Assembly: GCF_004028635.1 (NCBI RefSeq)
Contig: NZ_RQJW01000008.1
Coordinates: forward strand, 186,001 to 250,000
Reading direction: 5' to 3'
DNA from: Streptomyces cyaneus
GTDB taxonomy: Bacteria; Actinomycetota; Actinomycetes; Streptomycetales; Streptomycetaceae
DNA length: 64,000 bases
The position numbers and the translations under genes were made by a program. Positions 18,040 to 26,527 of this stretch are shown here, one piece after another (within the stretch, counting starts at the first letter, position 1; every line of letters starts with the position of its first letter). The notes beneath the pieces are model-generated. The model did not search any database. It saw only the letters and a list, made by a program, of their open reading frames with translations, and was not told where the DNA came from.

Positions 18040-18685
18040 TGCGAGTCACCCCAGCCACGGTCTTCTGGCCGACCTCGACCGCGACCTCCACGCCCTCGGG
18101 CAGGTAGATGTCGACGCGCGAGCCGAAGCGGATCAGACCGATGCGGTCACCCTGCTCGACCTTCGTGCCCTGCGGGATGTACGGCACGATGCGGCGGGCC
18201 ACCGCGCCGGCGATCTGGATCATCTCGATGTCGCCGAGTTCGGTGTCGAAATGCCAGACTACGCGCTCGTTGTTCTCGCTCTCCTTGTTGAACGCCGGAA
18301 CGAACCCGCCGGGGATGTGCTCCACGGACGTGACCGTGCCGGAGAGCGGCGCGCGGTTCACATGGACGTTGAGCGGGCTCATGAAGATCGCGACGCGGGT
18401 GCGGCCGTCCTTCCACGGCATGATGCTCTGCACCACACCGTCGGCGGGCGAGATGACCCGGCCCTGGGCGATCTCGCGCTCGGGGTCGCGGAAGAACCAC
18501 AGCATGCCCGCCGCGAGAGCGGTGGCGGGCACGGCCACGGCCTTGGCGACGCCGGAACGGCGCGCACGGGCCAGGCTGAGGGCTGCGGTGGCGACGGTCG
18601 GGAGAAGCCACGGCGATGCTCCGCGCGCGAGGCGTACGCCGCCGACCTGGCTGTCGCGTGGTGCAGAGGTTTGGCTGTGGGGCAT
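18026..18685 (-). CDS. psd: Phosphatidylserine decarboxylase
   Basis: This 219-residue proenzyme is of the short (type A) phosphatidylserine decarboxylase family. A membrane-proximal hydrophobic stretch precedes FFRDPER. The C-terminal IRFGSRVDIY contains the Gly-Ser pair where self-cleavage creates the pyruvoyl group on serine. ATG at 18685 (MPHSQ) is chosen over the longer frame to 18832 because AAGG lies upstream and the length then matches the family. It converts phosphatidylserine to phosphatidylethanolamine and overlaps pssA. Confidence 0.93.
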   Translation of the reverse strand: MPHSQTSAPRDSQVGGVRLARGASPWLLPTVATAALSLARARRSGVAKAVAVPATALAAGMLWFFRDPEREIAQGRVISPADGVVQSIMPWKDGRTRVAIFMSPLNVHVNRAPLSGTVTSVEHIPGGFVPAFNKESENNERVVWHFDTELGDIEMIQIAGAVARRIVPYIPQGTKVEQGDRIGLIRFGSRVDIYLPEGVEVAVEVGQKTVAGVTRIDRD

Positions 18686-18855
18686 GGATGACCTTCGTAG
18701 CGGATGATGCCGCGCGGTATCAGGGGACGGCGGCTTTCCCGGGATCGTACCGGTCGCGGGCCACAACTGGGCAAGCCAGGAAGTCGAGTCGGCGGCTGAA
18801 GAGTGCTGACGGGGTGTGATCTTCTTCTCCAAGAAAACACCCCGTATGCGGACAA

Positions 18856-20061
18856 TCAGCCCTGGAACCGATACTCTTCGAGCAACCTGCGACCGATGAT
18901 CATTTTCTGGATCTCGGCGGTACCTTCACCGATAAGCAGCATCGGAGCCTCACGGTAGAGGCGCTCGATCTCGTACTCCTTGGAGAAGCCGTAGCCGCCG
19001 TGGATCCGGAAGGCGTCCTCCACGACCTCCTTGCAGTACTCGGAGGCGAGGTACTTCGCCATCCCAGCCTCAAGGTCGTTTCGTTCCCCGGAGTCCTTTT
19101 TGCGTGCCGCGTTCACCATCATGGCATGCGCGGCCTCGACCTTGGTAGCCATTTCGGCCAGCTTGAACTGGATCGCCTGGTGCTGGGCGATCGGCTTGCC
19201 GAAAGTGTGCCGCTGCTGGGCGTACTGGACACCGAGCTCGAACGCACGCTGAGCGACACCACAGCCACGTGCCGCCACATTGACGCGCCCGACCTCGACG
19301 CCGTCCATCATCTGGTAAAAACCTCGGCCCGTTTCGCCACCGAGCACCCGATTGGCCGGAATTCGCAGGCCGTCCATGATGAGCTCGGTCGTGTCGACGC
19401 CCTTGTAGCCCATCTTGTCGATCTTGCCCGGGATGGTGAGGCCGGGGCGGACCTCTCCGAAGCCGGGCTCCTTCTCGACCAGGAAGGTCGTCATCGACTT
19501 GTGGGGCGCGGTGCCCTCGGGGTGTCCTTCGTCACTTCGGACGAGTACGGCGACCAGACTTGACGTTCCGCCGTTCGTCAGCCACATCTTCTGGCCGTTC
19601 AGGACGTACTCCTCGCCGTCCTTCACCGCCTTCGACGTGATGGCCGACACATCGGAACCCAGGCCCGGCTCCGACATCGAGAAGGCGCCGCGGATGTCGC
19701 CGGCCGCCATGCGCGGCAGGAAGTGGTCCTTCTGCTCCTGCGTGCCGTGCTGCTTGAGCATGTACGCCACGATGAAGTGCGTGTTGATGATGCCGGAGAC
19801 CGACATCCAGCCGCGGGCGATCTCCTCGACGCAGAGGGCGTACGTCAGGAGCGACTCGCCCAGACCGCCGTACTCCTCGGGGATCATCAGGCCGAACAGG
19901 CCCAATTCCTTGAGGCCGTCGACGATCTGCTGCGGGTACTCGTCGCGGTGCTCCAGCTCGGTGGCGACCGGGATGATCTCCTTGTCCACGAAGTCGCGGA
20001 CGGTGGAGAGGATCTCCTGCTGGATGTCGGTCAGACCGGCGGTCTGGGCGAGACGGGCCAT
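18856..20061 (-). CDS. mcd: Acyl-CoA dehydrogenase, probable methylsuccinyl-CoA dehydrogenase
   Basis: This 401-residue FAD-dependent acyl-CoA dehydrogenase shows GAFSMSEPGLGSD near residue 129, the flavin-contacting W-x-T motif (MWLTNGG) and the C-terminal FRIHGGYGFSKEYEIERLYR. In the ethylmalonyl-CoA pathway of actinomycetes an enzyme at this place oxidises (2S)-methylsuccinyl-CoA to mesaconyl-CoA; that substrate is inferred from the operon. It follows the MaoC gene by three bases and is the last clear EMC gene before psd. Confidence 0.88.
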   Translation of the reverse strand: MARLAQTAGLTDIQQEILSTVRDFVDKEIIPVATELEHRDEYPQQIVDGLKELGLFGLMIPEEYGGLGESLLTYALCVEEIARGWMSVSGIINTHFIVAYMLKQHGTQEQKDHFLPRMAAGDIRGAFSMSEPGLGSDVSAITSKAVKDGEEYVLNGQKMWLTNGGTSSLVAVLVRSDEGHPEGTAPHKSMTTFLVEKEPGFGEVRPGLTIPGKIDKMGYKGVDTTELIMDGLRIPANRVLGGETGRGFYQMMDGVEVGRVNVAARGCGVAQRAFELGVQYAQQRHTFGKPIAQHQAIQFKLAEMATKVEAAHAMMVNAARKKDSGERNDLEAGMAKYLASEYCKEVVEDAFRIHGGYGFSKEYEIERLYREAPMLLIGEGTAEIQKMIIGRRLLEEYRFQG

Positions 20062-20064
20062 GGC

Positions 20065-20592
20065 TTACTTCTCCGACTTCTTTTCCGCAGGTGCGGTGAG
20101 CTCGGGGCGGCCGGGCTGCTCGCCGCCGCGCTCCTTGATGTACGTCTCGGTGGGGACCATGACCTTGCGGCGGAACACGCACACCAGCGTGCCGTCCTGC
20201 TTGTAGCCCTTGGTCTCGACGTAGACGATGCCGCGGTCGTTCTTCGACTTCGACGGCCACTTGTCGAGCACGGTCGTCTGGCCGTAGATCGTGTCGCCGT
20301 GGAAGGTCGGCGCCACGTGCTTGAGCGACTCGATCTCCAGGTTGGCGATCGCCTTGCCGGAGATGTCCGGCACGCTCATGCCGAGCAGCAGCGAGTAGAT
20401 GTAGTTCCCGACGACGACGTTCTTGCCGAAGTCCGTCGTCTTCTCCGCATAGTTGGTGTCCATGTGGAGCGGGTGGTGGTTCATCGTCAGGAGACAGAAC
20501 AGGTGGTCGTCGTACTCCGTGACCGTCTTGCCCGGCCAGTGCTTGTACGTCGCCCCGACCTCGAACTCCTCGTAGGTGCGTCCGAACTGCAT
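20065..20592 (-). CDS. mch: MaoC-like dehydratase, probable mesaconyl-CoA hydratase
   Basis: This 175-residue single hot-dog-fold protein is of the MaoC dehydratase family. The segment YDDHLFCLLTMNHHPLHMD matches the MaoC catalytic Asp/His region, and a later FGKNVVVGNYIYSL supports it. In this operon the expected reaction is hydration of mesaconyl-CoA to beta-methylmalyl-CoA. The start at 20592 lies five bases after the lyase stop, implying tight co-translation. The C-terminal 30 residues are a charged, low-complexity tail. Function within the pathway is inferred from context. Confidence 0.87.
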   Translation of the reverse strand: MQFGRTYEEFEVGATYKHWPGKTVTEYDDHLFCLLTMNHHPLHMDTNYAEKTTDFGKNVVVGNYIYSLLLGMSVPDISGKAIANLEIESLKHVAPTFHGDTIYGQTTVLDKWPSKSKNDRGIVYVETKGYKQDGTLVCVFRRKVMVPTETYIKERGGEQPGRPELTAPAEKKSEK

Positions 20593-20597
20593 CGCGC

Positions 20598-21572
20598 TCA
20601 GGCCTCCGGGATCTCGAACTTGCTGGTGCGCTGCATGCCGGCGGCGCGTCCCTTGCCGGAGATGACCAGGGCCATCTTGCGGCTGGCCTCGTCGATCATC
20701 TCGTCGCCGAGCATCGCGGAGCCCTTCTTGCCGCCCGCCTCGGACGTGTAGTAGTCGTACGCGTCCAGGATCAGCTCGGCGTGGTCGTAGTCCTCCTGAG
20801 ACGGCGAGAAGATCTCGTTGGACGCCTCGACCTGGCCCGGGTGCAGCACCCACTTGCCGTCGAAGCCGAGGGCCGCGGCGCGCTGGGCCACCTCGCGGTA
20901 GCCGTCGATGTTGCGGATCTGCAGGTAGGGGCCGTCGATCGCCTGGAGGTTGTTGGCGCGGGCGGCCATCAGGATCTTCATCAGGATGTAGTGGTAGGCG
21001 TCCGCCGGGTAGCCGGGCGGCTGCTCGCCCACGACCAGCGACTTCATGTTGATCGACGCCATGAAGTCGGCCGGGCCGAAGATGATCGTCTCGACGCGCT
21101 GGGAGGCCGTCGCGATCTCGTTGACGTTGTTCAGGCCCTGGGCGTTCTCGATCTGCGCCTCGATGCCGATCTTGCCGACCTCGAAGCCCATCGTCTTCTC
21201 GATCTGCGTCAGCAGGAGGTCGAGGGCGACGACCTGCTGGGCGGTCTGCACCTTCGGCAGCATGATGCAGTCGAGGTTCTGGCCGGCTCCCTCGACGACC
21301 GTGACGACATCGCGGTACGTCCACTCGGTCGTCCAGTCGTTGACGCGCACGACCCTCGTCTTGCCCGTCCAGTCACCCTCGTTGAGGAACTTGACGATGG
21401 TGTGCCGCGCCTCGGGCTTGGCGAGCGGGGCGCAGGCGTCCTCCAGGTCCAGGAAGACCTGGTCGGCGGGGAGGCCCTGGGCCTTCTCCAGGAAGCGGGG
21501 GTTGCTTCCCGGCACGGCGAGGCAGGAGCGCCGCGGGCGAAGGCGGTTGACCTGCGGGGCGGGCGTGGTCAT
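20598..21572 (-). CDS. mcl: HpcH/HpaI-CitE family lyase, probable beta-methylmalyl-CoA/malyl-CoA lyase
   Basis: This 324-residue protein is of the CitE-like TIM-barrel lyase family. Visible landmarks are RRSCLAVPGSNPRFLEKA (N-terminus), DLEDACAP with metal-binding acids, IGIEAQIENAQGL and FGPADFMAS. It would split beta-methylmalyl-CoA to glyoxylate and propionyl-CoA. The ATG at 21572 overlaps the Ecm stop by four bases. CitE lyases vary in substrate, so the exact name rests on its place in the ethylmalonyl-CoA operon. Confidence 0.9.
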   Translation of the reverse strand: MTTPAPQVNRLRPRRSCLAVPGSNPRFLEKAQGLPADQVFLDLEDACAPLAKPEARHTIVKFLNEGDWTGKTRVVRVNDWTTEWTYRDVVTVVEGAGQNLDCIMLPKVQTAQQVVALDLLLTQIEKTMGFEVGKIGIEAQIENAQGLNNVNEIATASQRVETIIFGPADFMASINMKSLVVGEQPPGYPADAYHYILMKILMAARANNLQAIDGPYLQIRNIDGYREVAQRAAALGFDGKWVLHPGQVEASNEIFSPSQEDYDHAELILDAYDYYTSEAGGKKGSAMLGDEMIDEASRKMALVISGKGRAAGMQRTSKFEIPEA

Positions 21573-23617
21573 GCGGGGACCTCCAGGGGGTCGAGCTTGT
21601 TCGCTTTCCGGATCTCGTCGACGATGCGGCCGATGATTCCGGTGATGTCGAAGTCCTTCGGGGTGAAGACGGCGGCCACTCCGGCGGCCCTGAGCTGCTC
21701 GGCGTCACCATTCGGGATGATGCCACCGGCGATCACCGGTATATCTGTGGCACCGGCCACACGGAGCCGCTCCAGCACGTCCGGCACGAGCTGGGCGTGC
21801 GAGCCGGAGAGGATGGACAGCCCGACCGCGTGCACGTCCTCCGCGAGGGCCGCGTCCACGATCTGCTCGGGCGTCAGCCGGATCCCCTGGTAGACGACCT
21901 CGAAGCCGGCGTCACGGGCCCGCACGGCGATCTGCTCGGCGCCGTTGGAGTGCCCGTCCAGGCCGGGCTTGCCGACCAGGAAGCGGAGCTTGCCGACGCC
22001 CATGTCCTTGGCGGTCAGGTCGACCTTGCGGCGGACCAGCGACAGGGCCGAGCCCTCCTCGGCGGGGATCGCCACCGGGGCCGACGACACACCGGTCGGC
22101 GCCCGGAACTCGCCGAACACCTCGCGCAGCGCCCCGGCCCACTCGCCGGTCGTGACACCGGCGCGGGCGCACTCCAGGGTGGCCTCCATGAGGTTGCCGG
22201 TGCCCTTGGCGGCCTCCTTCAGCTTCTCCAGCGCCTTGCACGGGCGCGGGTGGTTGAAGGGCGGCTGGTAGCGGGTGTCGCGCCAGTTCTGGAGCCCGGC
22301 GATCACCCGGGCCTCGACGGCCGGGTCCACCGTCTGGATCGCCGTGTCCAGATCGGCGGTCAGCGGGTTCGGCTCAGTGCCCTCGAAGGCGTTGACACCG
22401 ATGATCTTCTCCTGGCCGGACTCGATCCGGCCCCGGCGCTCGGCGTGCGAGGCGACCAGCTGCGACTTGAGGTAGCCGGACTCGACGGCGGCCATCGCGC
22501 CGCCCATCTCCTGGATGCGGTCGATCTCCGCGAGCGAGGCCTCGACCAGCTCGTCCACCTTCGCCTCGATCACCTTCGAGCCCTCGAAGATGTCCTCGTA
22601 CTCCAGCAGGTCGCTCTCGTACGCCAGCACCTGCTGGATCCGCAGCGACCACTGCTGGTCCCAGGGCCGGGGCAGGCCCAGCGCCTCGTTCCAGGCGGGC
22701 AGCTGCACGGCACGCGCGCGTGCGTCCTTCGAGAGGGTCACGGCCAGCATCTCGAGGACGATCCGCTGGACGTTGTTCTCCGGCTGCGCCTCGGTCAGAC
22801 CGAGGGAGTTGACCTGGACGCCGTACCGGAAGCGGCGCTGCTTGGGGTTCTCGATGCCGTACCGCTCGCGCGTGACCTTGTCCCAGATCCGCCCGAACGC
22901 CCGCATCTTGCACATCTCCTCGATGAAGCGGACGCCCGCGTTCACGAAGAAGGAGATACGGGCCACGACGTCCCCGAACTTCTCGGCGGGGACCTGCCCT
23001 GAGTCGCGCACGGCATCGAGAACCGCGATCGCGGTGGACATCGCGTACGCGATCTCCTGGACCGGCGTGGCGCCCGCCTCCTGCAGGTGGTAGCTGCAGA
23101 TGTTGATCGGGTTCCACTTCGGGATGTGGGAGACGGTGTACGCGATCATGTCCGTCGTCAGCCGGAGTGAGGGCCCCGGCGGGAAGACATGGGTTCCCCG
23201 CGACAGGTATTCCTTGACGATGTCGTTCTGGGTCGTGCCCTGGAGCTTGGTGATGTCCGCGCCCTGCTCCTCGGCGACGACCTGGTAGAGCGCCAGCAGC
23301 CACATGGCGGTGGCGTTGATCGTCATCGAGGTGTTCATCTGCTCCAGGGGGATGTCCTGGAACAGCCGGCGCATGTCACCGAGGTGCGCGATCGGCACGC
23401 CGACCCGGCCGACCTCGCCGCGGGCGAGGATGTGGTCGGAGTCGTAGCCGGTCTGCGTCGGCAGGTCGAACGCGACCGACAGGCCGGTCTGCCCCTTGGC
23501 GAGGTTGCGCCGGTACAGCTCGTTGGACGCCTCGGCCGTGGAGTGACCGGCGTACGTGCGCATGAGCCACGGCCGGTCCTTCTCCCGCGCGCCTTCGGCG
23601 GGCTGACGCTCAGTCAT
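21569..23617 (-). CDS. ecm: Ethylmalonyl-CoA mutase, B12-dependent
   Basis: This 682-residue acyl-CoA mutase has an N-terminal TIM barrel (FDLPTQTGYDSDH, then NTSMTINATAMWLLALY) and a C-terminal cobalamin-binding domain from about residue 540. That domain contains the base-off ligand motif GLDGHSNG (D-x-H-x-x-G) and LSILSGSH. It fits the MeaA/Ecm subfamily, which interconverts ethylmalonyl- and methylsuccinyl-CoA. ATG at 23617 has GAGG upstream; the gene follows ccr by 31 bases. Cobalt for its cofactor could come from the riboswitch-controlled cbiMNQO system elsewhere in this window. Confidence 0.95.
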   Translation of the reverse strand: MTERQPAEGAREKDRPWLMRTYAGHSTAEASNELYRRNLAKGQTGLSVAFDLPTQTGYDSDHILARGEVGRVGVPIAHLGDMRRLFQDIPLEQMNTSMTINATAMWLLALYQVVAEEQGADITKLQGTTQNDIVKEYLSRGTHVFPPGPSLRLTTDMIAYTVSHIPKWNPINICSYHLQEAGATPVQEIAYAMSTAIAVLDAVRDSGQVPAEKFGDVVARISFFVNAGVRFIEEMCKMRAFGRIWDKVTRERYGIENPKQRRFRYGVQVNSLGLTEAQPENNVQRIVLEMLAVTLSKDARARAVQLPAWNEALGLPRPWDQQWSLRIQQVLAYESDLLEYEDIFEGSKVIEAKVDELVEASLAEIDRIQEMGGAMAAVESGYLKSQLVASHAERRGRIESGQEKIIGVNAFEGTEPNPLTADLDTAIQTVDPAVEARVIAGLQNWRDTRYQPPFNHPRPCKALEKLKEAAKGTGNLMEATLECARAGVTTGEWAGALREVFGEFRAPTGVSSAPVAIPAEEGSALSLVRRKVDLTAKDMGVGKLRFLVGKPGLDGHSNGAEQIAVRARDAGFEVVYQGIRLTPEQIVDAALAEDVHAVGLSILSGSHAQLVPDVLERLRVAGATDIPVIAGGIIPNGDAEQLRAAGVAAVFTPKDFDITGIIGRIVDEIRKANKLDPLEVPA

Positions 23618-23648
23618 CTATGACCTCGGGTGTCTCAGATGGTGCGGA

Positions 23649-24992
23649 TCAGATGTTGCGGAAGCGGTTGATGGCGTCGATGTGCTTGGCGCGCATCTCC
23701 TCGTCGCGCACGCCGAGGCCCTCCTCGGGGGCGAGGCACAGGACGCCGACCTTGCCCTGGTGGAGGTTGCGGTGCACGTCGAACGCGGCCTGCCCGGTCT
23801 CCTCCAGGGAGTAGACCTTCGACAGCGTCGGGTGGATCTTGCCCTTCGCGATGAGCCGGTTGGCCTCCCAGGCCTCGCGGTAGTTGGCGAAGTGCGAGCC
23901 GATGATCCGCTTCAGCGACATCCACAGGTAGCGGTTGTCGTACTGGTGCATGTAGCCCGAGGTCGAGGCGCAGGTGGTGATGGTGCCGCCCTTGCGCGTG
24001 ACGTAGACCGAGGCACCGAACGTCTCGCGGCCGGGGTGCTCGAAGACGATGTCGATGTCCTCACCGCCGGTGAGCTCGCGGATGCGCTTGCCGAAGCGCT
24101 TCCACTCCTTCGGGTCCTGGGTGTTCTCGTCCTTCCAGAACTTGTAGCCCTCGGCGTTGCGGTCGATGATCGCCTCGGCGCCCATCGACCGGCAGATGTC
24201 CGCCTTCTGGTCGCTGGAGACGACACAGATCGGGTTGGCGCCGCCGGCCAGCGCGAACTGCGTGGCGTACGAGCCGAGTCCGCCGCTCGCGCCCCAGATC
24301 AGGACGTTGTCGCCCTGCTTCATGCCGGCGCCGTTGCGGGAGACCAGCTGGCGGTAGGCGGTGGAGTTGACCAGACCGGGAGCGGCGGCCTCCTCCCAGC
24401 TCAGGTGGCCGGGCTTCGGCATCAGCTGGTTGGACTTGACCAGCGCGATCTCGGCGAGGCCGCCGAAGTTCGTCTCGAAGCCCCAGATCCGCTGCTCGGG
24501 GTCGAGCATCGTGTCGTTGTGACCGTCGCTGGACTCCAGCTCGACGGAGAGGCAGTGCGCGACGACCTCGTCACCGGGATTCCAGGAGTTCACGCCCGGG
24601 CCGGTGCGCAGGACGACGCCCGCGAGGTCGGAGCCGATGATGTGGTACGGCAGGTCGTGCCGCTTGGCCAGCTCGCTGGTGCGGCCGTAGCGCTCCAGGA
24701 ACCCGAAGGTGGACAGCGGCTCGAAGATCGAGGTCCACACCGAGTTGTAGTTGACCGAGGAGGCCATGACGGCCACCAGGGCCTCGCCCGGGCCGAGCTC
24801 GGGCAGCGGCACGTCGTCGAGGTGGATCGACTTGCGCGGGTCCTTGTCGCGGGTCTCCAGACCCGCGAACATCTCCGTCTCGTCCTTGTGCACGGTGATC
24901 GCGCGGTACGACTCGGGGAGCGGCAGAGCGGCGAAGTCGGCCGGCGTCGATTCCGGCGACTGGATCGCGTCCAGAATGTCCTTCACGGTCAC
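23649..24992 (-). CDS. ccr: Crotonyl-CoA carboxylase/reductase
   Basis: This 447-residue medium-chain dehydrogenase/reductase makes ethylmalonyl-CoA by reductive carboxylation of crotonyl-CoA with NADPH and CO2. It is the key EMC enzyme and a source of extender units for polyketides. The NADPH-binding motif WGASGGLGSYA lies near residue 220, and the N-terminal VKDILDAIQ is typical. GTG at 24992 is chosen over upstream in-frame starts because CGGAGG sits seven bases upstream and the length equals known streptomycete Ccr proteins. It is the first gene of the ccr-ecm-mcl-mch-mcd operon. Confidence 0.97.
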   Translation of the reverse strand: MTVKDILDAIQSPESTPADFAALPLPESYRAITVHKDETEMFAGLETRDKDPRKSIHLDDVPLPELGPGEALVAVMASSVNYNSVWTSIFEPLSTFGFLERYGRTSELAKRHDLPYHIIGSDLAGVVLRTGPGVNSWNPGDEVVAHCLSVELESSDGHNDTMLDPEQRIWGFETNFGGLAEIALVKSNQLMPKPGHLSWEEAAAPGLVNSTAYRQLVSRNGAGMKQGDNVLIWGASGGLGSYATQFALAGGANPICVVSSDQKADICRSMGAEAIIDRNAEGYKFWKDENTQDPKEWKRFGKRIRELTGGEDIDIVFEHPGRETFGASVYVTRKGGTITTCASTSGYMHQYDNRYLWMSLKRIIGSHFANYREAWEANRLIAKGKIHPTLSKVYSLEETGQAAFDVHRNLHQGKVGVLCLAPEEGLGVRDEEMRAKHIDAINRFRNI

Positions 24993-25361
24993 GGTGTTGC
25001 CTCCGGCGGTGAGCACCCTGAGGGAGGGGTGCTGAGGGTTACGTCGGTGCTGCTGAGGGTTTTTGGTGGGTGCCGTCGGTTCGGCGGGTGGTGCTGTTCG
25101 GCAGCGCTTTGTGGCGCGGGAGGTTGCCTGTGACGCAGGCGCCGGGCGCGCAGACCCCGGGAGGGGTTTGCGGGGACAGCCGACGTACGAAAGGTCTCTG
25201 CACGCCGGCCGCCCGGACTCTTTCAACGTATGGCACCGCGTGTCACGTGGCAAGGCACTGGGTGCCAGAACTTGCTCTCAGATGAAATCTTTACGTAACA
25301 AATGAGCGATGATCGATCAAAGCTACCTGTGAGTAGGTATCAATCGGTTGTTAATCGGTTG
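24993..25361. other. Regulatory region upstream of ccr
   Basis: No gene is visible here. The stretch nearest ccr is GC-rich. The distal 130 bases (about 25230-25361) are AT-richer and contain the palindrome at 25324-25339 and the start of the tandem operator-like repeats, so the ccr promoter probably lies there. Confidence 0.5.
25324..25339. promoter_or_regulatory. Palindrome, candidate TetR-type operator
   Basis: TACCTGTGAGTAGGTA has 5-bp arms (TACCT/AGGTA) around six bases and lies just downstream (toward ccr) of the tandem repeats. The pattern resembles TetR-family operators; binding is not shown. Confidence 0.4.
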
Positions 25362-25365
25362 TTAA
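25340..25365. promoter_or_regulatory. Tandem operator-like repeats upstream of ccr
   Basis: Two overlapping 15-base copies, TCAATCGGTTGTTAA (25340-25354) and TTAATCGGTTGTTAA (25351-25365), are spaced 11 bases apart. A close relative occurs at 29659-29673 upstream of the 3-hydroxyacyl-CoA dehydrogenase gene, suggesting a shared regulator. Confidence 0.5.
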
Positions 25366-25559
25366 AGGGCGTCGGCCAGACAGGCCCGGGTCAGCTCCCC
25401 GTTCCGCTCGGCGCTCCGGACGAGCTGGAAGCCGCACTCCACCCACGCGATCAGCGTCTCCCGCGACGTCGTCCAGTCCTCGCGCTCGCGCAGCCCGCCC
25501 AGCGGGGTCGCCGCGTACCGGGCGCGTTCCAGCCGCACCGCCGACGCCACCAGCCCGTT
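25362..25559 (-). pseudogene. C-terminal fragment of an unidentified gene
   Basis: On the minus strand an open frame ends at 25362 with about 63 residues that look protein-like (for example REREDWTTSRETLIAWVECG). It has no proper start and loses its protein-like composition at about 25560, exactly where flavin-oxidoreductase remnants begin on the other strand. I read it as the truncated tail of a gene cut by a rearrangement. I do not recognise the family. Confidence 0.4.
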
Positions 25560-25560
25560 C

Positions 25561-25912
25561 GTTGGTCCCCTGCTGCTCGCCGAGCCGGAGGGGGTGCTGC
25601 AGGGCGTGGCGCTGGCCGAGACGGAGCCTGCCCTGGGGCCCGCTGCCTGGGCCGGGTTCCTGGTGGAGCGTCAATGGGCCGTGGGTCCCGGGCAGTTCGT
25701 GGACACGTCGGCCGAGCGGCTGCGGCGCGGCGGGCCGAGCTGGTGGAGTAGGTGCGGGTGAAGGCGGGGCGGCGGGCGTCGAGGTCTGTACGAGCGCGGG
25801 GACCTGTCACGCGGACGCGGTGGTGATCGCCGCGGGTGTCTGGGGCCGGGAGGTGAGCGCCTCGCTGGGGGTGCGGATCGAGGTGGCTGCGGGGAAGGGC
25901 TACAGCTTCGCC
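25561..25912 (+). pseudogene. FAD-dependent oxidoreductase (DadA-like) remnant, middle part
   Basis: Two plus-strand frames together read as the middle of a D-amino-acid-dehydrogenase-like protein. The first frame gives GFLVERQWAVGPGQFVDT. After a frameshift near 25740 the second gives CHADAVVIAAGVWGREV and then the KGYSF motif at about 25895-25909. There is no start, no N-terminal FAD-binding GxGxxG segment and no continuous frame. The missing C-terminus is found inverted just downstream. Confidence 0.65.
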
Positions 25913-25924
25913 GGGGCGGCCGAG

Positions 25925-26160
25925 TCGCTGCCGAGGAGCCGTCCCGTCGCCGGGGCCGACATGTTGTGGCCGGTGGCCAGCAGGACGCGAGGGCGGCCTG
26001 ACACAGGGCCGATAAGGGGCAGCCCGTCCGGGCTCACCCGGCGCGGCCCTGCCGGAAGCGGCCCGGGTCCCGGTCGAACTCCATCGCCCCGGCGACCCGC
26101 ACCCCCTTGCCCAGCAGCGCCAGCACCACCTTCACCGACCGGTTGGCGCCGGGCCGCTCC
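25925..26160 (-). pseudogene. FAD-dependent oxidoreductase remnant, inverted C-terminal part
   Basis: On the minus strand one frame reads LLGKGVRVAGAMEFDRDPGR. After a frameshift another reads SPDGLPLIGPVSGRP and VLLATGHNMSAPATGRLLG. These match the order of landmarks that follow the KGYSF motif in DadA-like enzymes (RVAGTMEF, then PDGLPLIGP, then ATGHGMLG...APATGR). The piece is therefore the C-terminal part of the same kind of gene as the neighbouring plus-strand remnant, but inverted. Confidence 0.65.
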
Positions 26161-26183
26161 GTCCGACGTCTTCAGCGTCGGCG

Positions 26184-26402
26184 CTAGGCGCCCAGGCCGA
26201 GCAGCGCCACCTGCAGGGGGAGCGCAGGCTCCTCGGGGAGGGCGGGCGGCTCCTCACCGCGGCCCGTGTGCGTGGGCGGGACGGCGCGCAGGCCCTTGAT
26301 GCCGTCGGCGGCCCACTTCGCGTCCGTCGCGGGGAGGGACAGGGTCATGCGCCGCCCGTCGGCCAGCGTGGCTTCGAGCTTGGTCGGGTCGTTCGCCTGC
26401 AT
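26184..26402 (-). CDS. Small hypothetical protein
   Basis: This 72-residue protein starts at ATG 26402. The first 45 residues (LEATLADGRRMTLSLPATDA and onward) look like a compact beta-rich domain; the rest is proline- and glutamate-rich. No signal peptide or membrane segment is seen, and I do not recognise a family. It lies on the minus strand about 125 bases after the TetR gene, next to the decayed oxidoreductase remnants. Coding status is likely but not certain. Confidence 0.5.
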   Translation of the reverse strand: MQANDPTKLEATLADGRRMTLSLPATDAKWAADGIKGLRAVPPTHTGRGEEPPALPEEPALPLQVALLGLGA

Positions 26403-26527
26403 GGCAACTCACTTCCGTCGCGCACCATGAAGATCCAGCTTCGATACGGAGGACGGACGTGCGTGCGAAATGGTTCCCTAAAGGGACACGCGGCGACGGC
26501 CTGGGTCCGGGCCTGCGGGCCTGCGCC

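Noticed and set aside
25070..25305. Short plus-strand frames of 70-80 codons in the ccr upstream region
   Set aside because: No ribosome site or family pattern, and the frames run through what looks like the ccr promoter region.
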